DNA from: Scilla litardierei
Taxonomy: Eukaryota > Streptophyta > Magnoliopsida > Asparagales > Asparagaceae
DNA length: 64,000 nt
Assembly (NCBI GenBank): GCA_030789695.1
Contig: CM061138.1
Location: 20,346,214-20,410,213 of the forward strand
Reading direction: 5' to 3'
Made by a program: the position numbers and the translations under genes. Under the pieces are notes generated by a model. It was not told the origin of the DNA. It saw nothing but the letters and a program-made list of their open reading frames with translations, and made no database searches. Below are positions 51,601 through 59,439 of this stretch, one piece after another. The first letter of the stretch is position 1; every line of letters starts with the position of its first letter.

Positions 51601-54600
51601 TTTGTTTGGCCCTTAACTCTCACATATGACACCCGTTTTCTGCAGTCTTGGATTCATTTTTAAGCTAAGGAATAGAACTTTCAGGTGACATGGATCTTAG
51701 CTTGATATTCTTTCCATACTTATCCCAATAATTGAGGAAGTGGATAGATTTTTGCAAAAATCTGGTTGTGGCTTTTTTTATGTTGGTGATCCTCCTGTAT
51801 CAAATAAGATTCTGGTTCAGTGACTACCTGACTAGTATTTATGTTCTTGTCCCAGGTCCTATCTGATATCTTTACTATGGCTACCACAGAGGAATATGAG
51901 CTGAACCTTGATATTATATTTGCTGCTTGGACGCTCTCTTTGATCACATTCTGTATTTATTTAAAAACAGCGTACCATTATGACCTTGTATACATAGGTA
52001 CAAATAAATTGACAAGAGGAAAGCAGTACATGATATTTAGTTCTTCAAAGATATCACTTCAAGTATGTCGTGGTGGCTTGCTGTTGTTTGAATACTCATG
52101 CTTTTTCTTGGAACTTCTCCCATAAATGAATCTGGATCAAACATGGTGAATAAGTCTATGATTCTGCATTATTTCATTCCTTCATTGTCAACCACCTAAG
52201 AGAATCTCTAACAACTCGTTTTAGAATCTGTCGGTCTCCATTCAAGGGACATCACTTACTAGCAAATTCACCATAAGCTCCTAAATAAGCCGCATGTGCC
52301 AATATTGGCAACATTGGGTGGTAATGCCAAGGTATTTGTGTTCCTTCACTTAATTATTAACTCAATATGTGTTTCCGTCACATTGTTACTTTGTATCCTA
52401 TCTTCATTCAGCATCACGACCACATGTAAACTTACCTCGATAATCTTTAATTGCATCATTTACATAAAAAGCTTCAAGATCAGGTTTAGGGTTTACAATT
52501 GTATTTTTAACCAAATTAATTAATATTAGACATAAAGATGAGAGGTAATTATAGTTTACTATTAAACTTATTTGAAAATATGAAGGCATATGTATATTAA
52601 TAAAATTATTTTCTTAATTCGTAAGAATTTGGACCTAGTCGAATTTTCTTGATGAAGCTAGCTAGATTTTAAAGCTTCTTAGGCTAGAATTTGACGTAGT
52701 CAAAGCTTCTTGAAGAAGCTACTAGATTTCAAAGCTTCTTAGATAAGCTTGTTGGAAAAGTTCTAGCTAAGGATTTGTCCTAAGCTTTAAATTTTCAAAA
52801 CATATCATGGATTCTAAAGCTTAAGGGTTAAGCTACGTAAGATCTATAAATAGTCCTTGATACCCCTTTTCATCCACGCAAGTCCTAAGCTAAGTAGAAG
52901 CTATCACCGGTGATTGCTTGAGAATAATATAGAAGAGAAAGCAAAGAAGTCTATAAGAAAAGAAGAGATTGTCATTTAGTGTGTAAGTGATGAATGCATG
53001 TTTTGTAGTTTATGTATTCGTATGATCGTTTGCTTCATGCATGTCATGTTTATATTTTTCATGTTGAAAAATGCATGTATTTTGATCTATTGATATCGTG
53101 TTTGATATATGATTACTTCACGTATGGCATGCATGTTTTTTGATATCGCATATGGGTTATATGTGCATGATTATGTTTTTCTTAGGGAAGATGTGTATGC
53201 ACAAGTGGTGTTATTGGTTATTGGTTATGCATTGATATGCATGTTGGAAACTATTGATACGTTGTATTAATTTTGTGGATATCTTTCGTCCTTGCATTAT
53301 TGCATATGTATGTTTCTGGTTAAGTATACATGTAAACATTGAAGCTAAGTCACGCCAGATCTTTATGTGCCACCTCCATAATGGTATTTTCTGCACAAGT
53401 CTGGTTAAAGCATCTCAACCACCTGCTTATGGTGGTGATATCTAAGTAAACTGAGGTGTGCAAGTGTTGATCTTATTAGGATATGACCTGCTTAGTTTCA
53501 CTGTGCATACATTATTTTAAAAGAATCTCTTGTGACATGTCACCTCTGTTTAACACAAATAAAGTGTTCATGTCAGTTGCATATTGCTTTTTATTATGTT
53601 TTCAAACTTAAACTGCTTAACATATTTTATTCACGTATTGAGCAATTAGCTCACATATTATTTTTCAGATCTATTTGGTTCATGTTTTAGTTAGCTATTT
53701 TATGACTGTCTTGGATTCGGAAAAGATTAATCTTTTGTGTAGCTTGTCTATCATCCTTAGATGTTAGCTATTTATTAGGATATTTTGGTTTTAAAATGAC
53801 AAACCACACATGGTTCTCATGTAATATGTATCATAAGGAGGACATGTGTAAGCATGTTTTGATCATGCAATTAGTCTAGAAATGAAACTTAAATTTTGTA
53901 TTCAACCTTATTTAGATAGTTGGTATTTTGGCATTCTGATGGATAGCTATTTTATGACTATCGTGGATTCGGAAAAGATTAATCTTGTGTGTAGCTTGTC
54001 TATCATCCTTAGATGGTAGCTATTCATTAGGATATTTTGGTTTTAAAGTGACAAACCACACATGGTTCTCATGTAATATGTATCATAAGGAGGACATGTG
54101 TAAGCATGTTTTGATCATGTAATTAGTCTAGAAATGAAACTTAAATTTTGTATTCAACCTTATTTAGATAGTTGGTATTTTGGCAATCTGATGGATTGTC
54201 TGTGTAGTTCTCTTGTACATGAAAATTGTGATTGACTATTGTTGGTCCCTCAATTATTATTAGTTTAACAATTTTGGTAGATGACAAGGATTGGCTGTTA
54301 AGTTATGTTGCATTTGGCCACAGTAAGTTTGGCTTTGGCATAAAGTTTGGATTTAGGGATGGGGTTTAGGGATTGCAGTTTTAGTTAGGGTTAGAGTTTA
54401 GGCTTCGATTTAGGGTTTTAAGTTAATGTAAGGGATATGGCTTTGGGTCACCAGGACCTAAGCAATACATAACTTCCTTGATGCGATCAAGTAGATAAAT
54501 TGGTCGATTTGACATTAATCTTCTAGGTACTAGTCACAGAAGGACGTGCCGGATGCCATGAAACATTAATTGGGTCATCTGGAGTCTACCTTTATCGGCT

Positions 54601-56551
54601 GTGCAGTTATTGCTCATATTAAGAAGCAATTCTAAGAGTCACTACTAGACATGCATACGATTAACTTGATTGTTAGAGTGGACAATCTGTATACACTTTG
54701 CATCAAGTAATCCATTTTGAATGTTGCGGAATAAATGGTTTCTTCTTTATTATGTCTCAGATATTAATTGATGGAATCCCTCTTGGAGAGTTGGACATCA
54801 GATGGCTGAGGGAAAAAATTGGATTTGTTGGACAGGTCTTCCATCTAATACTTTATTCTGGCATGTCTGGATTTTTAGCTTGCATTTTGAGTAACTGGGC
54901 TGCATTAGTTGATAGTAAATTTTAAACAGGAACCACGGCTTTTTCGGATGGATGTTGCTTCAAATATAAAGTACGGATGTCCGAAGGAAGTTAGTCATGA
55001 AGAGGTGGAATGGGCTGCGAAGCAAGCATTTGCACATGAGTTCATAATGTCTCTTCCCAATGGATATGACACTCTTGTCGACAATTCTCTTCTCAGTGGA
55101 GGTCAAAAGCAGCGGATTGCCATTGCAAGAGCCATTCTTAGAGATCCTACAATTTTGGTCCTTGATGAAGCCACTAGTGCACTTGATGCCGAGAGTGAAC
55201 ATTATGTCAAGGTAGTCTTTTTATTTTGCTTATGAATGAACGCTAAGCTTGCATGAATAACTTAATTTTGCTTATTTGCCTTTGTTTTGGTTAAGGGAAT
55301 CCTTCGCAACTCCAAGGCACAAAGAAGTGTGATTGTCATTGCTCACAGGTACCGCTTCTTATCCTCATCTGTCTTGGTCTTGTAGTTGTTTATTCAGGTT
55401 ATAGCTCCTTGGTTACTTGAGCTTGAGATGCTGGACTGAAGAAACATATGATATGTAGGACATTTCTTCAAACTGAAATTTAACGTGTCCATTACTCTGG
55501 ACATGACACGTGTCTTTCCATGCCGGACGAATCTAAAAGTGCAAAGCCTTTATTCACCTCAACAATATGTTAAGATGAAGTTGTTACTACCTATTAGACA
55601 AAAGCAAATGGTTTACAGATCGATTTACCATTAGGTACTTTCATAAATAATCAAATATGTACACTTATGTAATTTAGATACATGTTTGTGCAGTACAAAA
55701 ATGCATATGTAACCATGTTCGTGTATCTATCATTTGGAGGACTGTCGTGCCTGACTGCCTCGTATCCATGTTGTAGAATTACACGTGTCCATGTCTACAA
55801 ATCATAGGAAGAAACGGTAGGTATGCCTACCTGTTAACTAGCTGTCAAGATCTTTGGAAGATACTTTTATTGCTCATAATTGACTTCCCAGATTTTTTGA
55901 ACACCCCCTAGTATGTATTTGTCAGGTGGATAACCAATGGTTAAAACCTTAATCAATTTCTTTTGTGGAAGCGCCCTCTCAACCATGGGGCATGCTCCAT
56001 AGTTGACTCAATTTTCATTTAAAGGTTGAAATTAGAACCCAGGTAATAATTCATTTGGGAGGTTCTCATTCAATTCTCTGTGCAGGTTATCTACAATACA
56101 AGCTGCTGACAGAATTGTTGTGATGGATAGCGGAAGAATTGTGGAGGTAGACTCCAGCACCTGTAGTGTAAATGATATATTTATCCTGCTACATCTAGCT
56201 CAAAGTGTCCTACATCTCATTTATCTCTAGGCAAGGCAGTTAATTAGGACTTTAGATCAAACTTTTAATCCATAAGGTAGCGAACTCCGTGATATGCAAG
56301 AAAATTTATTCAGGCTTTTTAAGGGATACATCTTTCATTTCTTTTTTATCTGTTGCGAGAGGGGGGTTTTAAGGGTTTAACAATAGGTAACCAGCTCAAT
56401 TCAGAACATGGGAAGCTGAGAGATGTACTGTCATAGACCTTGTTATTCAGTGCTGTTACCTTGTATGCAGATGGGAGATCATGCCGAGCTGATAAAAAGA
56501 GATGGCTTGTATTCACGGTTGGCGAAGCGACAAGCCGATGCCTTGGCGTGA
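9759..56551 (+). CDS. ABCB26: ABC transporter B family member 26-like half-transporter (3' nine exons)
   Basis: Exons: 9759-9969, 22139-22212, 50209-50265, 50361-50435, 54761-54835, 54930-55211, 55296-55348, 56086-56146, 56471-56551 (TGA stop). Together they make 969 bases in one open frame, 322 residues. Exon 1 here encodes the last transmembrane part ([20 protein letters not shown], then [18 protein letters not shown]). The nucleotide-binding domain follows: Walker [10 protein letters not shown] (residues about 116-124), Q-loop FVGQ/EPRLF across the 54835/54930 junction, signature LSGGQKQR (219-226), Walker B ILVLDE (239-244), D-loop SALD and H-loop IVIAHR. Every catalytic motif is intact. 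From memory, the linker and C-terminus match plant ABCB26/TAP1, a half-transporter reported as plastid-located; the substrate is unknown. The N-terminal half and any transit peptide lie left of the window. All introns end in AG; eight splice donors are in view and one of them is GC (9970). The main uncertainty is ABCB26 versus a close paralogue. Confidence 0.92.
9970..10628 (+). other. Intron sequence without recognisable feature
   Basis: AT-rich, stops in all frames, no repeat or gene recognised. It ends at the LTR start at 10629. Confidence 0.5.
10629..11096 (+). repeat. 5' LTR of the 10629-15069 element
   Basis: About 468 bp, TGATAGAC...GTATCA. It is the partner of 14585-15069 and is followed by the PBS-like TTGATATTAGAGC. 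Confidence 0.75.
11218..11540 (-). repeat. 3' LTR of the nested gag-only element
   Basis: 323 bp; differs from 13469-13795 at roughly one base in ten by eye. Confidence 0.85.
11545..13444 (-). pseudogene. Gypsy-type gag with GC-rich repeat insert (broken)
   Basis: Minus-strand gag opens at an ATG at 13444, but codon 5 is TGA. The next open stretch (13411-12662) begins [21 protein letters not shown], a coiled-coil start, then an acidic segment. A GC-rich Pro/Gln/Gly region with repeated PLAQ...QVP units follows (about 12780-13070). The gag core follows in other frames ([41 protein letters not shown]; about 11901-12200). Then an Arg-rich linker and zinc knuckle [14 protein letters not shown] lead to an acidic tail (about 11629-11780). 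Frame breaks near 12600 and 11930 and the early stop mean it cannot be expressed whole. Confidence 0.8.
12780..13070 (-). repeat. GC-rich tandem-like repeat in gag coding 17-18-residue PLAQ/QVP units
   Basis: This island is far richer in GC than its surroundings. Units of roughly 51-54 bases carry GGGCCAGCGG and GGGACCTG(C/T)(C/T)GGCCC in the plus-strand view. On the coding strand they read as PLAQ-x2-G-x-QVP repeats, three good copies and one decayed. Comparable GC-rich, repeat-poor inserts lie at the same gag position in the other gag-only elements (about 2800-3010, 7320-7460, 14150-14290). Confidence 0.65.
13469..13795 (-). repeat. 5' LTR of the nested gag-only element
   Basis: 327 bp; it abuts the exact PBS TGGTATCAGAGC (minus strand, 13455-13466). 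Confidence 0.85.
14585..15069 (+). repeat. 3' LTR of the 10629-15069 element
   Basis: About 485 bp, TGATAGACTTGGGG...GATACCA. It is preceded by a purine-rich tract (GGGGATGAAG). Confidence 0.7.
15070..16000 (-). pseudogene. Copia gag remnant with zinc knuckle
   Basis: Minus-strand frames give [16 protein letters not shown] (about 15580-15630), a Gag C-terminal core block. Then a Gly/Val-rich linker and [21 protein letters not shown] (about 15190-15260), a CCHC knuckle in which two Cys are replaced (by Tyr and Gly). Stops separate the pieces. Upstream, 15770-15970 may be more gag, but this is not certain. It is a single fragment without LTR or pol, cut on its left by the LTR element ending at 15069. 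Confidence 0.65.
16001..17500. other. Intron sequence with no recognisable gene
   Basis: The stretch 16440-16830 is richer in GC, with repeated AAGGCCTC and CATCG(T)-type words, and looks like decayed repeat sequence. The rest is AT-rich. No domain or terminal repeat was recognised. Confidence 0.4.
17506..17566. repeat. Compound microsatellite (AC)n(AT)n
   Basis: Uninterrupted dinucleotide runs at about 17519-17566, preceded by imperfect TACATA repeats. Confidence 0.95.
17950..18295. mobile_element. MITE with about 90-bp imperfect terminal inverted repeats
   Basis: The left arm (about 17950-18050) and the reverse complement of the right arm (about 18185-18295) share TTGGTCATCAAA, ATTTTTT(A/G)(A/G), GCACC(A/G)TT, a TTCATCTTCTAAAACC-like block and a GATCTAGT-like block in the same order. 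No coding capacity. Two relatives lie nearby (18395-18615, 19993-20070). Confidence 0.6.
18395..18615. mobile_element. Second, imperfect copy of the 17950-18295 MITE family
   Basis: It begins with CTCCACTTTTTATTATTTTT and ACCGTTCATTTTGATCTTC, matching the first MITE's arm. Its two halves are inverted copies of each other around 18500-18540 (AATCTAATCGTTAC against GTAACGGTTAGATC-like). Confidence 0.5.
18660..19660 (-). repeat. Degenerate copia LTR-like stretch with a TTAGTCGACTAA palindrome array
   Basis: The block at about 18790-18840 (TTTACCCTGGTTTGATC followed by CCCACACCAGCTCCCCAAG) resembles the promoter-side block in the Sirevirus-like LTR at about 30475-30530 and in 57230-57290. From 19330 to 19640 about eleven copies of a 12-base palindrome near TTAGTCGACTAA occur at irregular spacing. 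No second LTR was found, so this may be a solo or truncated LTR. Orientation is inferred from the other copies. Confidence 0.45.
19993..20070. mobile_element. Third, single-arm fragment of the MITE family
   Basis: GTTTTAGAACAAGATCAAAA, TGAATGGTGCCGATTATCG and GAGTTTTTAG match the right arm of the MITE at 18185-18295. Only one arm is present. Confidence 0.45.
20071..22138. other. Intron sequence, nothing recognised
   Basis: AT-rich with stops in all frames. No terminal repeats, domains or tandem arrays were seen before the exon at 22139. Confidence 0.5.
22213..25364. other. Intron sequence with possible LTR fragment, no gene
   Basis: At 22697 the sequence TGTCATGACCC looks like a gypsy LTR terminus, and much of what follows is AT-rich non-coding DNA as expected for an LTR. 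No partner copy was identified, so this is only a suggestion. Confidence 0.35.
22961..23062. repeat. 51-bp tandem duplication
   Basis: Two copies starting GCAAAGATAG at 22961 and 23012, nearly identical (one clear substitution). Confidence 0.9.
25365..25913. mobile_element. Non-autonomous hAT-like element with GGCCGCAT subterminal repeats
   Basis: The left end CAGTGTTCTAAAAC is the same as the left end of the hAT-like element at 5475. The right end reads CGTGGTCTAGGAA on the other strand, an imperfect inverted match. Flanks AGCATGAT (25357-25364) and CGCATGAT (25914-25921) agree at seven of eight bases, as for an 8-bp hAT duplication. About ten copies of GCGGCCGCAT or its complement lie within 140 bases of the left end and near the right end. 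The core is AT-rich and non-coding. Confidence 0.7.
25914..27371. other. Intron sequence, nothing coding
   Basis: It contains a short three-fold degenerate tandem of ATTCAACAGACATCATATA (about 26345-26425). Otherwise no gene or element boundary was recognised. Confidence 0.4.
27372..29895 (-). pseudogene. Ty3/gypsy pol remnant (RT, RNase H, integrase)
   Basis: On the minus strand the order is: RT start [14 protein letters not shown] (about 29840) and [17 protein letters not shown] (about 29770); RT active-site YIDD (about 29451); the connection block [20 protein letters not shown] (29046-29249); RNase H ending [18 protein letters not shown] (28704-28955). Then the H2C2-type CMVCQQVK (about 28270), integrase core [12 protein letters not shown] (about 28170), [14 protein letters not shown] (about 28000), and a C-terminus with [19 protein letters not shown] (about 27420-27480). 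Stops and shifts are frequent. At 27372-27412 the pol C-terminus runs straight into sequence like the LTR end at 38618. Gag of what is probably the same element is at 38130-38470. Confidence 0.85.
29880..30312 (-). pseudogene. Second copia gag start (truncated copy)
   Basis: It matches 36540-36960 along its length with scattered changes. It has the same minus-strand gag opening (LSDSAF region at about 30290) and breaks off at about 29880, where gypsy RT begins. It has no open frame. Confidence 0.8.
30331..32235 (-). repeat. Full-length LTR (1905 bp) of the Sirevirus-like tandem
   Basis: It starts TGTTGGAT and ends ATCCAACA. The stretch 31236-32235 matches 37002-38129. The first 900 bases (30340-31233) have no counterpart in the other LTR. 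An exact PBS lies next to it at 30317-30328. Confidence 0.85.
32236..33830 (-). other. Internal region of the copia tandem where pol is missing
   Basis: AT-rich with stops. It contains a foldback MITE (32719-32951). A Sirevirus-like 3' terminal block lies at 32236-32265. The expected protease-integrase-RT-RNase H coding region (about 4 kb) is absent. Confidence 0.6.
32719..32951. mobile_element. Foldback MITE, near-perfect palindrome, 9-bp target duplication
   Basis: The 233-bp element is a long inverted repeat. Each arm has a GGGTTATTTAGTA end, a GGTTTCAATTATTAGTAAGA block and a CCAATTTGGACTCCCC block, separated by a short GC-rich turn (about 32823-32842). The flanks carry the perfect duplication TAATATAAA (32710-32718 and 32952-32960). 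A 9-bp duplication is typical of Mutator-like elements. No coding capacity. Confidence 0.85.
34595..34673 (-). repeat. Three-fold 26/27-bp repeat in gag with a 1-base deletion
   Basis: Three copies of ATT(T)CAACAG(C/T)GGATTC-TAACTTGTCA in a row, coding a repeated DKLES(T/A)VE unit on the minus strand. The copy at 34648 is one T short and breaks the frame. Confidence 0.85.
35023..36192. mobile_element. Non-autonomous hAT-like element with TATCGG/TTTCGG subterminal repeats
   Basis: The left end CAAGGTTTTAGGTATCGG and the right end, read as GGGGTTTGAGGTATCGG on the other strand, are imperfect inverted repeats. Flanks GTATCCTC (35015-35022) and GAATCCTC (36193-36200) agree at seven of eight bases. 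The outer 150 bases on both sides are packed with GGTATCGG, GGTTTCGG and complements. Inside there is a three-copy tandem (35420-35630) and CT-rich sequence, but no transposase. It splits copia gag, so it is younger than that copia element. Confidence 0.75.
35420..35630. repeat. Tandem of three diverged 60-85-bp units
   Basis: Each unit holds a CGAC(C/T)(G/A)TTTT block followed by TT(G/A)CGCACATACCACTT and TTTACA. The units start near 35433, 35518 and 35578. Confidence 0.8.
36997..38129 (-). repeat. LTR (1133 bp) with internal 901-bp deletion
   Basis: It starts TGTTGGAT and ends ATCCAACA. It matches 31236-32235 but lacks the first 901 bases of the other LTR. The junction is at TTGGAT, a word present at both deletion edges in the intact LTR (30333 and 31234). 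A 45-bp unit is present three times (about 37702-37840) against once in the other LTR. Confidence 0.85.
38130..38470 (-). pseudogene. Ty3/gypsy gag remnant
   Basis: Minus-strand frames give a gag pattern: a Ser/Gly/Thr-rich start, then [20 protein letters not shown] in one frame. In neighbouring frames blocks resemble the usual gypsy F-G/P-E-A--WL region and an IWWD--E-like end near 38150. It is cut at 38129 by the copia LTR. Gypsy RT on the other side of the copia tandem (from 29880 down) is probably the same element. Confidence 0.6.
38618..42811 (-). other. Gypsy-type LTR sequence, no coding region
   Basis: At 38618 the plus strand reads TGTCATGCCCCC followed by CAACCCGGGACACGGATG, the mirror of a gypsy LTR terminus, placed correctly for the 5' LTR of the minus-strand gypsy gag at 38130-38470. 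A second LTR-like terminus, TGTAATGCCCCGCC, lies at 39714. The region between 40900 and 41900 is rich in AAGCAAGCAA-type words. The segment 42160-42560 is GC- and purine-rich and stays open in several minus frames through composition alone. A (CA)n(GA)n microsatellite lies at 42617-42663. The far LTR end was not identified. Confidence 0.45.
42617..42663. repeat. Compound microsatellite (CA)n(GA)n
   Basis: Uninterrupted dinucleotide runs within purine-rich LTR-like sequence. Confidence 0.95.
42812..42997 (+). repeat. 5' LTR (186 bp) with three hairpin palindromes
   Basis: TGTTGTGAG...TTCAACA. Palindromes: GGAGGCC-TTT-GGCCTC, ACTCCCCACTAA-C-TTAGTGGGGAGT (two arms of 12), and the GCCATGGC pair, here damaged by one base. 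Confidence 0.9.
44182..44646 (+). repeat. Array of about ten GGGCC-loop-GCCC hairpins in the copia leader
   Basis: Short palindromes of the form GGGCC(T/A)GCAGCCC recur at about 44182, 44228, 44276, 44331, 44380, 44420, 44469, 44529, 44584 and 44632, spaced 40-60 bases by AT-rich DNA. The first three or four are degenerate, the last six near-perfect. They lie between the PBS and gag, in what would be the 5' leader of the genomic RNA. Confidence 0.85.
45260..46270 (+). pseudogene. Copia gag (UBN2 type), one in-frame break
   Basis: The first open part, 45260-45631, starts [20 protein letters not shown], typical of the copia Gag N-terminus. It ends [10 protein letters not shown] before a TAG. 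After the stop, Gag continues in the same frame to 46270 ([20 protein letters not shown], then [14 protein letters not shown], a basic linker, and the knuckle [14 protein letters not shown], then a short acidic tail). The total is close to a full Gag of about 335 residues, so a single stop at 45632-45634 is the main lesion. Neighbouring pol is far more damaged. The best reading is a recently dead or trans-mobilised copia Gag. Confidence 0.85.
46380..49050 (+). pseudogene. Copia pol remnant, heavily broken
   Basis: Recognisable pieces: [20 protein letters not shown] and [18 protein letters not shown] (46850-46960), the start of integrase; then a short residue of the core with HSASLI (about 47215). 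A Pol linker follows with [20 protein letters not shown] and KRGRPPG (47490-47650). RT-type blocks lie at about 48120-48440 ([13 protein letters not shown], then a [11 protein letters not shown] block) and RNase H-like residues at about 48620-48790. Many stops, shifts and internal deletions. A short Ser/Thr-rich open stretch (48867-49047) precedes the polypurine tract. Confidence 0.7.
49361..49544 (+). repeat. 3' LTR (184 bp) with three perfect hairpin palindromes
   Basis: Same as the 5' LTR; all three palindromes are perfect here (arms of 10, 12 and 8 bases). It is preceded by the polypurine tract. Confidence 0.9.
49545..50208 (+). other. Intron sequence before the Walker A exon pair, nothing coding
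   Basis: AT-rich. TGTAACACCCC at about 49594 resembles a gypsy LTR terminus but has no partner. It ends at the exon acceptor 50208. Confidence 0.4.
50436..54760 (+). other. ABCB26: Intron of the ABC transporter gene with simple duplications
   Basis: It holds a 20-24-base duplication CCAACATATTTGAAT (about 50617-50655), AAAGCTTCTTAG-type repeats with small hairpins (52630-52760) and a 252-bp tandem duplication (53692-54195). No retrotransposon coding region was seen. Confidence 0.6.
53692..54195. repeat. 252-bp tandem duplication
   Basis: Two copies starting TAGCTATTTTATGACT at 53692 and 53944, nearly identical by eye, ending ATCTGATGGA-type at about 54195. Confidence 0.92.
55349..56085 (+). 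other. ABCB26: Intron of the ABC transporter gene, nothing recognised
   Basis: GT donor at 55349, AG acceptor at 56084-56085. No repeats or elements recognised. Confidence 0.6.
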
Positions 56552-57000
56552 TCCTTAACCCGTTTCATTTCGATCTCTCTCTATATTCTTTTGTAAAAAT
56601 TTTGATGATCCAAAACGTAATTAAACTTTTTCAGGTTAATGTGTCTGTTCCACGAGTTTTTATTTATGTGGAACAGCCAAACCACTTGAGATGACTAAGC
56701 TTTTAGATGCTGCATTAGTCCTCTCAACAAATTTTTTCCCCTTCCCTTTAAACGTTTTGTTATTATTTCGTCAACCCCAAAAAGTTGGGGATGGAGGCTT
56801 GATTCGTGTACAAGTATTTATTCTTATTGGACTATTCATTTTATATTTCACAGTCTAGTTATTTTTAAGTTGACGTCGCCATTTGATCATGTATTTCTAT
56901 TAATCATCTGCACATGGATGCCTCAGGCTGTGGTTGATGTTTTCCCCCGTTTCCTACGATGTCTCGTTTCCTTGAAAATCTTGAGGTGTGTCATTGGAGA
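56552..57000 (+). other. ABCB26: Probable 3' untranslated region and flank of the ABC transporter gene
   Basis: The stretch after the TGA at 56549-56551 is T-rich with no exon. A poly(A) site cannot be fixed from sequence. Confidence 0.4.
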
Positions 57001-57960
57001 GGTGGTCAGATAGACACTAGATGAGAAGGTATAGCGTCTTTAATACAAATCGATAAAGATCTAAAAAAGAGTTACCAATTTGAATCTATTCAACAACCAA
57101 ATATTATTCAAATCTTAATCATATTCCAAATATTATTCAAATCTTAATAATATTGCAGCGGAAATAAAATATGAGTAGTCATAATAATAAAATGAGTAGA
57201 CAGCCAAACCAGACAATGCAATCATAAAGACAAGATGTATCCTTGTTCGGTCTTCTTGACCTACTAAGCTCTCCATTTTAGATTTTCCACTAAACCTTCT
57301 TACAACCCCATTAGAGAAAACCTTGGAACTTGGCAAACGCCATTGCCAATTGCAACCCCCAATCTCAACACCTTGAAATTGGAAAACCAACACTCTCTAA
57401 CCGAGAGTACGAACATATTAAAACATCGAAACAAAACTTAAAAATCAAAAGCTTACAATTCTCATATAACATTAAATATATAACCTTAAATATACGTGCT
57501 TGAATACAGAAGCGGCAAATGAGAGGATTTCTATTCTGTAAGTCATGTGAAATGAAGAACAGAAATTAAGACTGTTTGGCTTTCGTGAGATAAGAATTCA
57601 AAGCATGAGAATTTGGCCAAAATTTGGATTTCCTTTTGGTTTTCTTTTCTAATTCATTGTATAAACACGTAAGAATAAATCGCTATTCATAGAGGAGAAA
57701 ATCTATCAAAGGAAATTACAAAATAACGATTTCAAATGGCTAGTTAACAGCTAGCTAGTTTCTGAAGGTCAATGCAGCCAACGGTAACGTGATTAGTCGA
57801 ATAGCAAGCCCTATTGGTCGACTAATGGTTCTAAGAAAAGCTTGGCTGGTTAACACTGTCACTGAAGTCTATTAGTCGATTAATGAACATCTGGTTAACA
57901 CTGTTAGCCATTAATCTACTTAAATAATTATTTAATTTCAGAAAACAAACCAAACTAAGA
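57000..57960 (-). repeat. Degenerate copia LTR-like fragment with TTAGTCGACTAA-type palindromes
   Basis: CCTTGTTCGGTCTTCTTGAC and CTACTAAGCTCTCC (about 57240-57275) parallel the block in the Sirevirus-like LTR near 30480. At 57793-57915 four palindromes near TTAGTCGACTAA occur, as in 19330-19640. No partner LTR was found. Confidence 0.4.
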
Positions 57961-59360
57961 CTGACATTAAGTTCTAACTATCTTGTCCCCAGGCGGACCT
58001 GAATTGGACTTCTTCTACCACAAAAAGATAACCCTTTTATGTGCCATAAAATGTGATCTGATGTTTACCTTTTGAAAATATGGTCAAGGCTTCTTAAATA
58101 GATTATTTTTTTTAAAAACGCATTGAAGAATTAATTATCTCGAAATGCAATCCCTCTATGGATGCAACCAATCTGAATGGCTGAGCGAAGATAACAAAAA
58201 AGGTTGATGAAATTTTTCAAGTCAACGAAGAAAATATACGCTTAACTTTGGAGCTAAAGTGAACTAAGGGGTGTGGTGTTCCTATGTGATGAACGATGCA
58301 TATCGTGATTTTTTTAAATGCTAGGTAAAAAGACTTAGTAAATCTGTGACTCGAAAATGAATAGTTCTGATTGTTAGCCAAAAGATTGTAGTCGCAACAA
58401 CAAGTTAAGTTATCATTTCATTTTCCACTAATTTTTCTAGGAAATGAATAGTTCTAGGAAATGAATAGTTATGATTGTTAGCCAACAGATTGTAGTCGCA
58501 ACAACAAGTTAAGTTATCATTTCATTTTCCACTAATTTTTCTAGGAATATTTCATTTCTTCTTTTGTTCTCAATCATATTGTTAAAAATTATGGGTTATT
58601 GGTTTCAAGCAAAATATATGATACCACTTCGAATATAAGGAAGATAGTATCATTTATGAGATCGAGTACCTCTATCATCTCCATCTCCATCTCAGCATGC
58701 CTTTTTTCATTATTTTTCCAGGCTTGTATCTTCACCACTTCACGCTTGTATCTGTAGTTACATCTTTATGATTTATGTAGTTACATCTTTTAAACCATTT
58801 TGTATGATTTGCGCTTCTTTCATGTGACCCATTTTGCTGCTGGAGACATCCATGATGCTACTAGACAAAAGCATCAAAAGCTATATGTATTTAGCAATAC
58901 AACTGCACTAATGAAATACATCGGGATGGTAAATAAACACATAAATCTCGATATATTAACTCACTAGTCATAACCCGTCCCCGGAGGGCACGAAGGCAGT
59001 CGTCGTCCAAGCACAAATGCGGAGAGAAGCGGTCGTCAAAGTGAAAAAAGCGTGGGATATGTGTGTGAGGAGGATCGGGTGCAAAAAGAGGAAAAGCAGA
59101 GACTAAAACGCAAAAAAATCATCAAAACCCCATCACCCCGCCCAACTCCCACGTGGTGTCCCAGTCAGCAACCAAAAATATGACTGTGACAAAACTGTCA
59201 CGTGGCACAAAATTGCCACGTAAGACAAACTTCGTGAATTGTATAATAGATTGCAAGCATGTTTGCCAAAAAAAAAAAGGAGACAATATTCAAAGCAAGA
59301 TAATAGAAATGAGCATGTTTTATTCAAATAGACGAGCGTGATCAGCCTAAAGCACAACTC
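57961..59360. other. Intergenic sequence
   Basis: A tandem duplication of 104-base period lies at about 58363-58543. No gene recognised. GC content rises after 58980 towards the next gene. Confidence 0.5.
58363..58543. repeat. Tandem duplication, 104-base period
   Basis: GATTGTTAGCCA...CTAATTTTTCTAGGAA occurs from 58369 and again from 58473, near-identical. Confidence 0.9.
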
Positions 59361-59439
59361 GTTTGGCGGCAAGAAGAAGATGAAAGGGAGGGAGGAGGAA
59401 GATCGGAGGATAGAAGGGGGGGAATGTCAATGGCAAAGT

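Noticed and set aside
51841..52125. A 94-codon plus-strand frame with hydrophobic stretches in a transporter intron
   Set aside because: No homology recognised, no splice sites that fit the flanking exons, and the conserved domain is complete without it.
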